64,000 nucleotides of DNA from an uncultured Erythrobacter sp. Its GTDB lineage: Bacteria > Pseudomonadota > Alphaproteobacteria > Sphingomonadales > Sphingomonadaceae. Position 1 is the first letter of the stretch; the number at the start of each line of letters is the position of its first letter. Shown here piece by piece: positions 1 to 8,922 of the stretch. The notes below the pieces were generated by a model. The model worked only from the letters and a program-made list of their open reading frames with translations. It had not been told where the DNA came from and did not search any database. The position numbers and the translations under genes are program-made. The stretch covers positions 1 to 64,000 of the forward strand of contig CAJXJR010000014.1 of the NCBI GenBank assembly GCA_913055155.1, given 5' to 3'.

Positions 1-78
1 CTGCGTGTGGAAGGTGCCGGTGTTGCCGGTCATCCCTTGCGTGATGACCTTGGTGTCTTTGTTTACGAGGATGCTCAA
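1..78 (-). CDS. sucD: succinate-CoA ligase alpha subunit, N-terminal part only
   Basis: Only the first 26 codons are in the window; the gene continues past base 1. They read [17 protein letters not shown] after the start, the typical beginning of the CoA-binding alpha subunit of succinyl-CoA synthetase. With the beta subunit it interconverts succinyl-CoA and succinate with ATP synthesis in the TCA cycle. The only start seen is TTG at 78-76; it overlaps the sucC stop (TTGA), so the two subunits are probably translationally coupled. Confidence 0.9.
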   Translation of the reverse strand, partial: MSILVNKDTKVITQGMTGNTGTFHTQ

Positions 79-1280
79 GCCGCCACTCCTTCCTTGACCT
101 GTGCGACGATTTTCTTGGCGGCATCGCCGAGGTCGTCTGCCGGGATGATCGGCAGGCCGGAACCGGCGAGGATATCCTTGCCCTGCTGCACGTTGGTGCC
201 TTCAAGGCGCACTACCAGCGGCACGTCGAGGTCGACTTCCTTGGCCGCGATCACGATGCCTTCCGCGATGGTGTCGCAGCGCATGATGCCGCCGAAGATA
301 TTGACGAGAATGCCCTTCACCGCCGGGTCCGACAGGATGATCTTGAAGGCAGCCGTTACCTTCTCGGTGGTGGCGCCGCCGCCAACGTCGAGGAAGTTGG
401 CCGGGAACGAGCCATTCAGCTTGATGATGTCCATGGTTGCCATGGCCAGGCCCGCGCCGTTGACCATGCAACCGATGTCACCGTCCAGCTTGATGTAGGC
501 GAGGTCGTGCTTGCTGGCCTCGACCTCCATCGGGTCTTCCTCGGTCTCGTCGCGCATCGCTTCCACGTCGGGGTGACGATAGAGCGCGTTGGAATCGAAG
601 CTCATCTTAGTGTCGAGCACCAGCAGTCCACCGCCTGTCGTTTCCACCAGCGGGTTGATCTCCAGCATGTCGCAATCGAGCGCGGTGAAGGCTTCGTACA
701 GCTGCCTGGCCAGCTTCTGAGCCGCCTTGGCCAGCTCGCCAGAGAGCTTCAGCGCGAAAGCGACCGAGCGGCCATGGTGCGGCATGAAGCCGGTGGCCGG
801 ATCGATGGTGATGGTGGTGATCTTTTCCGGCGTGTTATGCGCCACGTCCTCGATATCCATGCCGCCTTCGGTGGAGACGATCATGGCCACGCGGCTGGTG
901 TCGCGGTCGATCACCATCGACAGGTAATATTCCTTGGCGATATCCACACCGTCGGTGACGTAAAGGCGGTTCACCTGCTTGCCCGCTTCGCCTGTCTGCA
1001 CGGTGACCAACGTATTGCCGAGCATGTCCTTGGCATCGGCTTCCACGTCTTCGATCGACTTGGCCAGGCGCACGCCGCCCTTGGCTTCGGCGGGCAGTTC
1101 GGCGAACTTGCCCTTGCCGCGGCCGCCGGCGTGGATCTGCGCCTTCACCACATACAGCGGCCCGGGCAGCTTCTTCGCCCCTTCCACGGCTTCCTCGACG
1201 CTCATCGCCGGGTAACCGGTGGGTACGCCGATGCCGAACTTCGCCAGCAGTTCCTTGGCCTGGTATTCGTGGATGTTCAT
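75..1280 (-). CDS. sucC: succinate-CoA ligase [ADP-forming] beta subunit
   Basis: A 401-residue cytoplasmic TCA-cycle enzyme of normal family length, starting [16 protein letters not shown]. The ATP-grasp N-terminal half carries the [15 protein letters not shown] loop (about residues 44-58). The C-terminal half carries the ligase/CoA-binding motif [15 protein letters not shown] followed by LDVGGGAT and [10 protein letters not shown]. It overlaps sucD by four bases. Only 45 bp separate its start from the stop of the flavoprotein gene upstream on the same strand, and that gap shows no clear promoter, so read-through from upstream is possible. In many related genomes mdh precedes sucC; here accessory DNA does. 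Confidence 0.97.
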   Translation of the reverse strand: MNIHEYQAKELLAKFGIGVPTGYPAMSVEEAVEGAKKLPGPLYVVKAQIHAGGRGKGKFAELPAEAKGGVRLAKSIEDVEADAKDMLGNTLVTVQTGEAGKQVNRLYVTDGVDIAKEYYLSMVIDRDTSRVAMIVSTEGGMDIEDVAHNTPEKITTITIDPATGFMPHHGRSVAFALKLSGELAKAAQKLARQLYEAFTALDCDMLEINPLVETTGGGLLVLDTKMSFDSNALYRHPDVEAMRDETEEDPMEVEASKHDLAYIKLDGDIGCMVNGAGLAMATMDIIKLNGSFPANFLDVGGGATTEKVTAAFKIILSDPAVKGILVNIFGGIMRCDTIAEGIVIAAKEVDLDVPLVVRLEGTNVQQGKDILAGSGLPIIPADDLGDAAKKIVAQVKEGVAA

Positions 1281-1325
1281 GGAAAAGGACCTTCGTTTCC
1301 TATTGATCTTAAGAATGTTTTTATT

Positions 1326-2564
1326 TCAGGCTTGCGTGAGCGCGACCAGTTCCTTGAGCGGGATGGATGCGTCTGCGAGTATCGCAATATCTGGCCGCAT
1401 GGCCGCTTCCACCAGCTTGCGCCCCTGCACGTAATCCTTGACCGCGTTTACGCAGTCGAGCGCGATCACCTCTCCGTACCGGAGATAGATAACGGAAAAA
1501 CTGCGTTCTTGCGGATCGCCGCGCACCAGGCTGCTGTCGTAGCCCTGGCTTAGGCCAACGGTCTGGAGCTTGAGGTCGTATTGGTCAGACCAGAACCACG
1601 GGACTGCCTCGTAAGGCTGGGGGTTACCAGTGATCGCCTTTGCCACGGTCACCGCCATGTCATTTGCATTCTGCACGCTCTCAAGCCGGATTTCGGCCCC
1701 GTCTGCAAAGGGATTTAAATGGGCGGCACAATCACCAATTGCATAGATGTGAGGCAAGTTGGTCTTACAAAACGCGTCGACCCGGACGCCATTTGCGCAG
1801 CTTGCCCCCGCATCGACGAGTGGACCGATCGCCGGCTCCACACCAATACCGACGATCACCATGTCACAGTCGAGAGTTTCTCCGTCTGCTAGGGAAACGG
1901 CCCGCACTTGGCCCTCTTCCCCGACAAGGCGCTCTACTACAGTCCCGAGCCGGACATCGACACCTTGCCTGCGGTGCTCAACTTCAAAGAAGCGCGATAA
2001 TTCTTTCCCGGCAACACGAGCCAGCAATCGGTCCTGCATTTCGAGAAGAGCAACGTCACATCCCAGCTTTCGCAAGGCTGCCGCAGCCTCTAAGCCGATA
2101 TAACCGCCCCCAATAACGACGATACGCCGGCAACCGTTTTCAAGCTGCAACAATATCGCATCAATATCGGCCTTGTCGCGAATGGTGTGGACGCCGCCAA
2201 GGCCACCGCCTTCACAGGAAAGTCGTCGCGGGTTTGCACCGGCGGACCATATCAGCTTGCCGTAGGTCAAACTGCGCCCATCGGACAATTTGACACACCG
2301 TGACTTTGCATCCACCGAGATGACCTCGGCGTTCAGAACGAGATCGATCTCCTTTTCCATCCAGAAGCTGGCTTTCCGGATCAGGATTCGCTCAAAGGCC
2401 TTCTCACCCGAAAGGTAATCCTTCGACAAGGGCGGTCTCTCGTAAGGCGGTTCCGCATCTTTGCCCAAGATGGCTATGGACCCCGCAAAGCCATTTTGGC
2501 GCAAGGCAATGGCCGCTTGCGCCCCCCCGTGGCCTGCACCGACCACGACTACGTCATATTGCAT
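1326..2564 (-). CDS. FAD-dependent NAD(P)H:ferredoxin reductase-type oxidoreductase
   Basis: 412 residues, resembling the reductase of Rieske or cytochrome P450 oxygenase systems (rhodocoxin or putidaredoxin reductase type), which passes electrons from NAD(P)H to a [2Fe-2S] ferredoxin. An FAD-binding GxGxxG lies at residues 9-14. An [10 protein letters not shown] segment is typical of this subfamily. A second dinucleotide fold [11 protein letters not shown] lies at 151-161 for NAD(P)H, and the FAD motif YAIGDCA at 274-280. RBS GAGGAGG sits just upstream of the ATG. No ferredoxin or oxygenase partner lies nearby, so it is an orphan here; the true substrate is unknown. It precedes sucC by 45 bp on the same strand and looks slightly less G+C-rich than the core genes. 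Confidence 0.85.
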   Translation of the reverse strand: MQYDVVVVGAGHGGAQAAIALRQNGFAGSIAILGKDAEPPYERPPLSKDYLSGEKAFERILIRKASFWMEKEIDLVLNAEVISVDAKSRCVKLSDGRSLTYGKLIWSAGANPRRLSCEGGGLGGVHTIRDKADIDAILLQLENGCRRIVVIGGGYIGLEAAAALRKLGCDVALLEMQDRLLARVAGKELSRFFEVEHRRQGVDVRLGTVVERLVGEEGQVRAVSLADGETLDCDMVIVGIGVEPAIGPLVDAGASCANGVRVDAFCKTNLPHIYAIGDCAAHLNPFADGAEIRLESVQNANDMAVTVAKAITGNPQPYEAVPWFWSDQYDLKLQTVGLSQGYDSSLVRGDPQERSFSVIYLRYGEVIALDCVNAVKDYVQGRKLVEAAMRPDIAILADASIPLKELVALTQA

Positions 2565-2580
2565 GACAACGCCTCCTCTT

Positions 2581-2751
2581 GGGCTGCTTGTTGATCGCGA
2601 CTATGGCCTTGGAGTCCTTCGCGCTGGCAAAGTGCTGGATCGCGCCGGAGATGCCGATGGCGATGTAGGCTTCCGCAACCACAATCTTCTAGGTCTGGCC
2701 GATTGGGTAATCGTTGGGCACGTAGCCCGCGTCCACCGCCGCGCGGCTGGC
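2581..2751 (-). pseudogene. remnant of electron transfer flavoprotein alpha subunit C-terminus
   Basis: Read on the minus strand from 2751, the frame gives AASRAAVDAGYVPNDY-like sequence, then PIGQT, an in-frame TAG (2691-2689), then [19 protein letters not shown] and [12 protein letters not shown]. This is the FAD-binding C-terminal domain of ETF-alpha (FixB), which normally reads GQTGKIV at the stop position. The fragment is cut at both ends: it begins abruptly after a CoA-transferase fragment in another frame and ends just before the RBS of the flavoprotein gene. It cannot make a functional product. Confidence 0.85.
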
Positions 2752-2752
2752 G

Positions 2753-2866
2753 CGCATTCTCTATGCGAGTGACTTCGGTGCCAAGCTCCGCCAGCAAACT
2801 CGCAACATACGGTCTGGACCGGAATTTGGCGAAGTCGATAGCACGTATTCTCTCAATCGGTGGCAT
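2753..2866 (-). pseudogene. remnant of class III CoA-transferase (CaiB/BaiF) N-terminus
   Basis: From ATG 2866 the frame reads MPPIERIRAIDFAKF, then PYVASLLAELGTEVTRIENA. This matches the N-terminal Rossmann segment of formyl-CoA transferase/CaiB-like enzymes, whose usual pattern is L-x-G-I-R-V-L-D-L then ADLGAEVIKVE. After 38 codons the family resemblance stops and the DNA becomes ETF-alpha-like in a different frame. The gene is therefore a truncated start fused by deletion or recombination to another gene remnant. Confidence 0.75.
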
Positions 2867-3165
2867 GCCTTCATTCAATCCGTATGTATACCTTCTTCTG
2901 GCGAATCCGTGTTTGTTCCGTGTTTGTGATCCACCAGCTTTACGATACGGTAGCGTATGCATAATTGAAAGCAAAGTTTGAGAAGGCGATCATGACAGAC
3001 ATGGGCACCGCCTTGGTGCTGTCATCTGTGGATGGCCCCTGCGCTGCAAGGGGTAATTTGAGTTGATATGATGATCTGTCGGGTGCGGACATCTGTCCGG
3101 CCTGTCTGCGCGGCGTGAGATGACCGCTGACCCTGATGGTGTCCGCGGGCCGGGTCCCTCTCAGT
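2867..3165. other. gene-free stretch in the accessory zone
   Basis: About 300 bp between the CoA-transferase remnant and the methylase fragment. It is A+T-richer at 2880-3000, where minus-strand promoter elements for the remnant operon could lie, and G+C-rich beyond. I see no coding family, tRNA or clear inverted repeat here. It most likely contains deletion scars. Confidence 0.4.
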
Positions 3166-4275
3166 CTAGCGAGCACGAAGCTCCGACAGCACCTCGGGTT
3201 GTCCCGGCCCATGCGGCCAGGCAGCGGGGAGACGCGGGCTGACGTCTGGCTGGGGCGCCGCAACCGAACCCATAGCGACGGACTCCACGAGCGGCGTGGG
3301 ATGGACTGGCGCATTTTCGAACACGATGCGGCTGGGCCGGTAAGGAAGATAGATGCCTGTCTGTTTGGGCACCGGCGCGGGGTCGGCCAAGACCGAGTAG
3401 GTCAGGCCGATCGCATTTGCTGTGGTTGCGGCTGTTGCTGCGAAAGGTGCCACCGGCCGGACCGGCGCGCGGTGCGTTGAGGCCTTGCCAACAAGGCGCA
3501 CTGGCTTGCCGACTGGCAGACGATGGAGGCTGGCGGAGATCTGCGTCCGTGGCGGAAACACAGTGACAAGCTCGTGGAGCTCGATCAGGTCGGCAGTATC
3601 TCCGGTAATCGCGGGCGAGGACGCAGTCGGCGTCTTGTCGAACACGACCAGGCGAACGGCAATTCCCGTGCCCGTCCGGCGAAACATCTGCTGCAGCCGC
3701 ACATCGAGGAGAAGCGACGCTTCGCCCTGTGCCTCGGCGAAAGTGGAAGCATCGAATCCTTCGGGCATGATGGCGACAATCCTCGCCCCACTGGCAGCGA
3801 CGCGGATCGCGCTGCGCAGGTGGCGCTGCGCCGTCTCACCGTCCTTGCCGCGTTCCTGGCTGCGGGCGAATGGCGGGTTCATCAACACGACCGACGGAAC
3901 AGGGCCGCGAAGCAGGTCGGCGATCAGTTCCCCGTCATGCGCAGTGATCCTGGCCGAAGGGAAGATGTGGCCCAGGCTGTCTCGTCTTGCCGGATCGATC
4001 TCATTGAGGAGTAGCGACGCGTTCTGGACGCCGCCCCAAAGAGCAAGCGCACCGTTGCCAGCGGACGGTTCGAGAAGTGTGTCGCGCGCAAAGACAGCTG
4101 CGGCCTTCGCCATCAGCCAGGCCAGCATCGGCGGGGTCGAGAACTGCTGGAGCTCGACCTGCGCCTCGCTGCGCACTTGCCGGGGCGGCAAGGCTGCTTC
4201 GAGCCAGTCGAACCGCGCTTCGGCTTCGTGTACGTTCGTCGCCAGATCGATCCGTGAGGACTCTCGTAGCCAGAG
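3166..4275 (-). pseudogene. severed N-terminal methylase-like part of a strawberry-notch-type helicase
   Basis: The open frame runs from the IS6 edge at 4275 to a stop at 3166. Recognisable elements in order are QQFSTPP, LLEPSAGNGALAL (AdoMet-binding motif I), LLNEIDPARR and SVVLMNPPF (N6-methylase motif IV NPPF), then PSRIVFE and LVESVAMGSVAAP. These belong to the N-terminal region of the very large strawberry-notch-like methylase/helicase proteins carried by plasmids and integrative elements of alphaproteobacteria. The helicase part is absent: the frame ends where family members continue toward the helicase. The N-terminus is removed by the IS. TTG 4191 is a possible internal start, but a functional protein is unlikely. 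Confidence 0.75.
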
Positions 4276-5101
4276 GGTGCTGTCAGTCTAACGCTAACTC
4301 GTCTCCACTCGGCAGGGTCTGTCCCAACCTAGCATTCAGCTCAGGCCACGAGATTTTGCCACTCGGCCAATGCGGCTGAGCGGGCAGCTTTGTAAGTCTG
4401 ACGATCTACGAGATGGCGATCAAAGTTGAAGTGGTTGTGAATGTTGGCGTGGACGGAGGCAAACTTCTGTAGCGACTTCATCTGTCGAAATTTAAGCATC
4501 ACCCTCTCACGTCTTCGAAGCGGAAGGTGCGAATTCTCAGCCCGATTGTTGAGCCACCTCCCCATCTCGCGTCGATCCTCAACGCCTAGATCCTTCATAG
4601 CCGCAGGATAGGATTTGAGCCCATCAGTGACGATTGCAGTTGGGCTACCGTGGCGCTTCAGAGCCTTCTTGAAGAACCGCAAAGCCGCAGATTTGTCCCG
4701 TTTCTTCGTTACGTAGCTTTCCAGGATCTCACCCTCGTGATCGACCGCGCGCCAAAGGTAATGGGTCTCGCCGTTGATCTTCACGAACACCTCATCAAGG
4801 TGCCAGCGCCAGTGACGGAAACCACGCATCCGGCTCACCCGCTGGCGGCGGATGTCAGCTGCGAACAGCGGACCGAAACGGTTCCACCAGAAGCGTACCG
4901 TCTCATGGCAAACATCGATCCCACGCTCGAACAGCAGGTCTTCGACATTCCTCAGGCTCAGAGGGAAGCGGACATACATCATCACGACCAGGCGGATGAC
5001 CTCAGGTGAGGAGTTGAAGTAGCGGAAGGGGTTGTCGACCTTGCTCATCCAGACCGGCTAACATCGTCCCGCCCGCTCAGCCAGTTTGCTTTGACAGTGC
5101 C
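4276..5101 (-). mobile_element. IS6-family insertion sequence, copy A (826 bp)
   Basis: The ends were set by comparison with copy B at 10236-11061. Left end GGTGCTGTCA and right end (reversed) GGCACTGTCA form imperfect terminal inverted repeats, 8 of 10 matching. The element contains one transposase gene. No 8-bp direct target duplication is visible (left flank AGCCAGAG, right flank CGCTGGCG), so the flanks have probably been rearranged. The left end interrupts the methylase/helicase fragment. Confidence 0.9.
4341..5048 (-). CDS. IS6-family DDE transposase (copy A)
   Basis: 235 residues, full length for IS6/IS26-type transposases, which move by replicative cointegration. Catalytic triad candidates are the D in WHLDEVFVKI, the D in IVTDGLKSY and the E in LNNRAENSHL. 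The protein begins MSKVDNPFRYFNSSPEV. It differs from copy B at about 14 of 235 positions, so the two are related but not recent duplicates of each other. Confidence 0.97.
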   Translation of the reverse strand: MSKVDNPFRYFNSSPEVIRLVVMMYVRFPLSLRNVEDLLFERGIDVCHETVRFWWNRFGPLFAADIRRQRVSRMRGFRHWRWHLDEVFVKINGETHYLWRAVDHEGEILESYVTKKRDKSAALRFFKKALKRHGSPTAIVTDGLKSYPAAMKDLGVEDRREMGRWLNNRAENSHLPLRRRERVMLKFRQMKSLQKFASVHANIHNHFNFDRHLVDRQTYKAARSAALAEWQNLVA

Positions 5102-5194
5102 CGCTGGCGTCAAAGGTAGCGATTCGCGAAAGGCTATTCAAATAGGCCGGTCATCCATGTAGCTTTCTTGAAGTTTTTGATTTTGGGAAAACCT

Positions 5195-7972
5195 ATGTCG
5201 CCAACTGACAAACCGATTGTAAGCCAAGAGCGACACCTAACTTGGCTGGTCCCGCTTTTAATAGTTGTAAACTTGGCAATTGTCGTCGGGATGGTTTGGC
5301 AACAAAGCGAAAATCGGCGAAGCGCAACAGAAGCACGGGAGTTGGCAAGGTTGAGTACGGAGTTAGCCTGGCGGGCCGCCTATTACGATGAGGCACTCAC
5401 CAATTCACTTCGTAATGCGATTACTACCGGCGAATCCCGATGGACCGCAAGATATGAAGGGATGCAGGCCAAACTGGATGAAGTTCTCGAAAGTGCATCC
5501 GCTGATTTGCCAAGTGAGGTCACGGCCAGATTCTTTTTGCAAACCGCTGCCGCAAATGAAGAGCTTTATGAGCAAGAGGAGCTCATATTAAGCTATATTC
5601 TTCAGAATGAATTATCGCAAGCCAACGAAATAATACAAAGCCCACCCTATCAATACAATAAGGAACGTTATTCAGAGGGCTTGGATTATCTAATTGAAGA
5701 CGCTGAGAATTACATATTGGAAATAAATCGAGAATCCAAGCAATCATTCGACAACCTTTTAGCTCTTACACTCATTGGACTCGCCATAATCATAATCGGG
5801 TGGTGGTGGTTGCTGCGTCTCGAGAAGAACATGGCCGCAGAGGTGAGAAAATTTAATCGCACTCTCGAGAGTCAAGTTAGGAAACGTACTGACGAATTGG
5901 TGCGAAGTAACGACGAATTAGCCAAGAATAACGAGATCCTGGTTAAGCTTCGCGCAAAGGCAGAAGAGGCCACCAAGGCAAAAGATCTGTTCTTGGCTAC
6001 AATGAGTCATGAAATACGTACCCCCATGAATGGTGTGGTCGGCATGATTGACTTAGTCAACGATACGAAGTTGACGCCTGAACAAAGGCAGATGACAAAC
6101 ACAATAAAAGATTCTGCATATGCATTAATGCAAATAATCAACGATATATTGGACTTCTCGAAAATTCAGGCCGGCAAGTTGGAGCTCGATATCACGCCGA
6201 TCTCAGTTGAAGGCGTTTTTGACGGGGTAGCAAGTACAATGTCCCCAAACGCCGCGGCGAAAGATGTGGATTTGATAGCTTTCTGCGACCCCAAAATTCC
6301 ACAGCCTATCGCGGCCGATGAAGTAAGGCTGCGCCAAATTCTTTTCAATCTCTTGAGCAATGCCGTAAAGTTCACGGACAATGGCAAGGTTACCTTTGTC
6401 GCTGAGCTAGTCGAATGTACTGATCGAAAAGCGAGTGTTCGCTACTCGGTCATGGACGAAGGGATTGGAATGACACCGGACCAGATTGCCATCCTCTTTC
6501 AACCTTTTCAGCAAGCTGAAGCGTCAACGACACGGCGCTTTGGCGGCACTGGTCTTGGATTAAGCATCGTCCGCAATCTTGTCGATGCAATGGGAGGCAA
6601 GGTGTCTGTCGAGAGTGAACAAGGGGTAGGCTCCTGCTTCACGGTCTTGCTTCAACACCAAGTCATAGAAGAAGATGATAAAGTTACTCGCTCTGATCTC
6701 GACGGGATCAGGGCGTTAGCGCTTTTACCTTCTGATGAACTCAAGTCTCGAATAATATCGGCCTATGTTGGCTCACACGGAGGCAAAGTCGTCATTGAGG
6801 AAAATGATGATGAACTGCTCGCTCTGGCAAAGGAAGCGGTCGAGGATGGCGATCCTTACGACTTAGTGTTTGTCGATCACTCCTATCCACTGGAAGCCCA
6901 GATGCATTTTCGAGCGCGGTTCGCAGAGCCGGGAGGCTCCACATGGGTTCCGTTTGTAATTGCCCGCCCGACCTTCAGGTCAGATAGTTCGATCAACATG
7001 CCAAACACCGTCGAGGTGGCGGCGACACCGCTTTCTAGACATGCTCTCGTCAAAGCCTTTGCAATTGCGGTCGGAAGATCGAGTCCAGAGCCCCAGTATG
7101 AAGCCGCAAGCGTATCCTCAGCCGTCAAAGCCCTTCCATCAATTGAGGACGCCGTGGCGAACGACGAGCTTATCCTCGTGGTCGAGGACAATTTGACAAA
7201 TCAGGACGTAATCTCTCGACAGCTCGAAAGACTTGGGTACCGCTGTGAAATTGCAAACGATGGCAAGGAGGGCTTAACAGCCATTGAGACGGGTCGTTAT
7301 TCTCTTATCTTTTCCGACGTTCATATGCCGAACATGGATGGATTTGAAATGACAAAACGTCTGCGAGAGATTGAGGCAAGATCCAATCGTCAACGAATGC
7401 CAATCATTGCGATTACGGCGAACGCGATGCGTGGTGAGGCGGAAAATTGCCTAAAGGCGGGAATGGATGATTACCTCTCCAAACCTTTGGCGATGGACAA
7501 ACTGAAATCCGTCCTTTTGCGATGGTTGCCCCATACGGTTGATGCTGAAGAGACAGATGAGCAAGTCAGAGAAGAGATCTCTGGTCTGAAAGCAGCCGTG
7601 TCTGTGTCAGATGTCAGCAATCAGGTTCTAAACCTTAGTGCCCTGGAAGATTTGTTCGGAGAGGACCCAGCGACCATCACAGAAGTGCTAAATGATTTCT
7701 TGGCTCCAGCTTGGGCAACTGTTGCCGACCTCGAGCAAGCCTTCGCCAAAAGAGATGCCCAAGCAATAGGAATGGCTGGTCATAAGCTTAAATCTTCGAC
7801 GAAGACTATTGGAGCCGAGAAACTTAGTCAGGTGTGCTCGACGCTAGAGGAAGCAGGGAAGGCAGAGGCCTGGGATGTGATCGATAAAAACTTGTCTGAC
7901 GTAAGAAGATTTATGGAAGAAGTTGAAGCTAAGATAAATGACAGGAGAAAGAATCTCATAGATGGCATTTAG
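5195..7972 (+). CDS. hybrid sensor histidine kinase with receiver and HPt domains
   Basis: About 925 residues from ATG 5195; a TTG at 5168 would add nine. Order: membrane segment about 17-36, an extracytoplasmic helical sensor region about 40-185, membrane segment about 188-208, a coiled linker, HisKA with H-box MSHEIRTPMNG (His 272), and an ATPase domain with N-box FNLLSNAVKFTDN and GGTGLGLSI. A degenerate receiver-like segment follows, then a receiver with acceptor Asp 708 in FSDVHMPNMDG, and a C-terminal HPt (His 863 in GHKLKSS). The layout is BarA/EvgS-like phosphorelay; the signal is unknown. Codon use is visibly A+T-richer than the core genes, suggesting transfer. It converges on a response regulator. 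Confidence 0.93.
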   Translation: MSPTDKPIVSQERHLTWLVPLLIVVNLAIVVGMVWQQSENRRSATEARELARLSTELAWRAAYYDEALTNSLRNAITTGESRWTARYEGMQAKLDEVLESASADLPSEVTARFFLQTAAANEELYEQEELILSYILQNELSQANEIIQSPPYQYNKERYSEGLDYLIEDAENYILEINRESKQSFDNLLALTLIGLAIIIIGWWWLLRLEKNMAAEVRKFNRTLESQVRKRTDELVRSNDELAKNNEILVKLRAKAEEATKAKDLFLATMSHEIRTPMNGVVGMIDLVNDTKLTPEQRQMTNTIKDSAYALMQIINDILDFSKIQAGKLELDITPISVEGVFDGVASTMSPNAAAKDVDLIAFCDPKIPQPIAADEVRLRQILFNLLSNAVKFTDNGKVTFVAELVECTDRKASVRYSVMDEGIGMTPDQIAILFQPFQQAEASTTRRFGGTGLGLSIVRNLVDAMGGKVSVESEQGVGSCFTVLLQHQVIEEDDKVTRSDLDGIRALALLPSDELKSRIISAYVGSHGGKVVIEENDDELLALAKEAVEDGDPYDLVFVDHSYPLEAQMHFRARFAEPGGSTWVPFVIARPTFRSDSSINMPNTVEVAATPLSRHALVKAFAIAVGRSSPEPQYEAASVSSAVKALPSIEDAVANDELILVVEDNLTNQDVISRQLERLGYRCEIANDGKEGLTAIETGRYSLIFSDVHMPNMDGFEMTKRLREIEARSNRQRMPIIAITANAMRGEAENCLKAGMDDYLSKPLAMDKLKSVLLRWLPHTVDAEETDEQVREEISGLKAAVSVSDVSNQVLNLSALEDLFGEDPATITEVLNDFLAPAWATVADLEQAFAKRDAQAIGMAGHKLKSSTKTIGAEKLSQVCSTLEEAGKAEAWDVIDKNLSDVRRFMEEVEAKINDRRKNLIDGI

Positions 7973-7973
7973 C

Positions 7974-7992
7974 TTTCAAAAATCTTTTGAAA
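7974..7992. terminator. short A/T hairpin between convergent kinase and regulator genes
   Basis: TTTCAAAA, spacer ATC, TTTTGAAA is a perfect 8-bp inverted repeat directly after the kinase stop. A second inverted repeat (TTTCAG...CTGAAA, 8000-8022) follows before the convergent regulator stop. The stems are A/T-rich and weak, so termination is plausible but not certain. Confidence 0.4.
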
Positions 7993-8024
7993 ATGAATGT
8001 TTCAGATCAAAGATAACTGAAAAT

Positions 8025-8414
8025 TTATGTTGGAAGATCCCAAGATGATTTCTTTAGCAATGCGGCAATATCATCCCGCTTCGGGGGTTTGGGGAGTTGG
8101 CCAACAATTTTTACAGAGTTCTTTTTCCCGTGCCTGAGAGCCCACTCGCGGATCTCTTCGTGCTCACCGCTAATAACAACGATTTTTCCGGAGAACCCCT
8201 CTGGCATATTTTTCAAGAACTGAAGCCCATCGACGCCAGGCATGTTTAGGTCGAGAAACAGAAAGTCGAACCGGCCTGGTTCCAATCGAAGGAGGCCAAG
8301 GGCTTCGCGGGAATCGCTCAGCGTCTTAATAGCCTCGTAGCCAAGAGCTCTCAGTTGCCGCTCAATTACCGTGAGCATGAACTGATCATCATCCACAACA
8401 AGAAACTGCTTCAT
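8025..8414 (-). CDS. single-domain CheY-like response regulator
   Basis: 129 residues: one receiver domain with no output domain. Acidic pocket VVDDD near the N-terminus; acceptor Asp 55 in LFLDLNMPGVDG; a Ser in VVISGEHEE where receivers usually have Ser/Thr; and a conserved Lys in QLPKPPKRDD. It ends about 50 bp from, and points at, the hybrid kinase, so it is a likely partner that could take phosphate from the HPt domain or act as a phosphate sink. It shares the A+T-richer composition of the kinase. Confidence 0.9.
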   Translation of the reverse strand: MKQFLVVDDDQFMLTVIERQLRALGYEAIKTLSDSREALGLLRLEPGRFDFLFLDLNMPGVDGLQFLKNMPEGFSGKIVVISGEHEEIREWALRHGKKNSVKIVGQLPKPPKRDDIAALLKKSSWDLPT

Positions 8415-8495
8415 CTTTTCCCCCTAGGCCATTCACTCCACAAGAAATCAGCTTTTCTCAGAGCAAGCAAGCAACTCTGTCAGTGATCCCCACAT

Positions 8496-8524
8496 ACGGA
8501 CAGCCTCATGCCACTAACGGACAG
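8496..8524. promoter_or_regulatory. two ACGGACAG direct repeats upstream of the response regulator
   Basis: Identical octamers start at 8496 and 8517. The 21-bp spacing places them on the same face of the helix, roughly 80-110 bp upstream of the regulator start. This is compatible with a dimeric activator site but could be chance. Confidence 0.25.
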
Positions 8525-8665
8525 TACGCTTCTGTCTGCCAAATCCTCCTTAACTTACAACCTCAAATCTGTGCCGTAGGTGCTGACGGGGGACAACGCA
8601 GGATTTACGGATACGCACGAAGGAACTCGCGGAGAGGTAGGGTCGGCTGGGAAAGGGTAAGTGGC

Positions 8666-8771
8666 GGTGCGGTCAGTCTAACGCTAACTCTTCTCCACTT
8701 GGGAGAGGTCGCCCTACGCGCGGTGTGCTTCAGGCCACGAGGTTATGCCACTCGGCCAGGGCGGCCGAGAT
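8666..8771 (-). mobile_element. left-end remnant of a third IS6-family element
   Basis: GGTGCGGTCAGTCTAACGC matches the left ends of copies A and B with small changes. It is followed by the last codons of the same transposase, read on the minus strand as SAALAEWHNLVA and stop (complete copies: SAALAEWQNLVA). The rest of the element is missing. This shows at least three IS6 insertions or recombination events in the zone. Confidence 0.85.
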
Positions 8772-8922
8772 TGGGCCGATTTCTGACTGTCCAGTTCTAG
8801 CCTCTCAGGTCGCAAAAGCGGTCAGTCGGCTCACGACCCAAAGTTCGGTCGTTTGATTGAATAGCGGACACTCCTCAATTCAAGCTGGAATTCGCGTAAG
8901 CTTCGCTTCGATCAAACTGCCG

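Larger units (their letters stand above)
8415..8922. other. gene-free stretch with IS end and short direct repeats
   Basis: About 500 bp between the response regulator and the truncated efflux gene. No protein family is recognisable in either strand. It contains a pair of ACGGACAG direct repeats at 8496-8503 and 8517-8524, 21 bp apart and upstream of the regulator gene, and an IS6-family left-end remnant at 8666-8771 (separate entry). It looks like a junk junction produced by IS activity. Confidence 0.5.

Noticed and set aside
507..1553. Long plus-strand frame opposite sucC
   Set aside because: sucC is unmistakable; the antisense frame is His/Val/Gly-rich in the way typical of mirrored coding DNA.
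4276..5109. 8-bp target duplication around IS6 copy A
   Set aside because: The flanking octamers AGCCAGAG and CGCTGGCG do not match each other or the outer flanks of copy B.
8483..8800. 105-codon plus-strand frame between the response regulator and efflux gene
   Set aside because: Half of it is antisense to the IS6 remnant and the rest matches no family.
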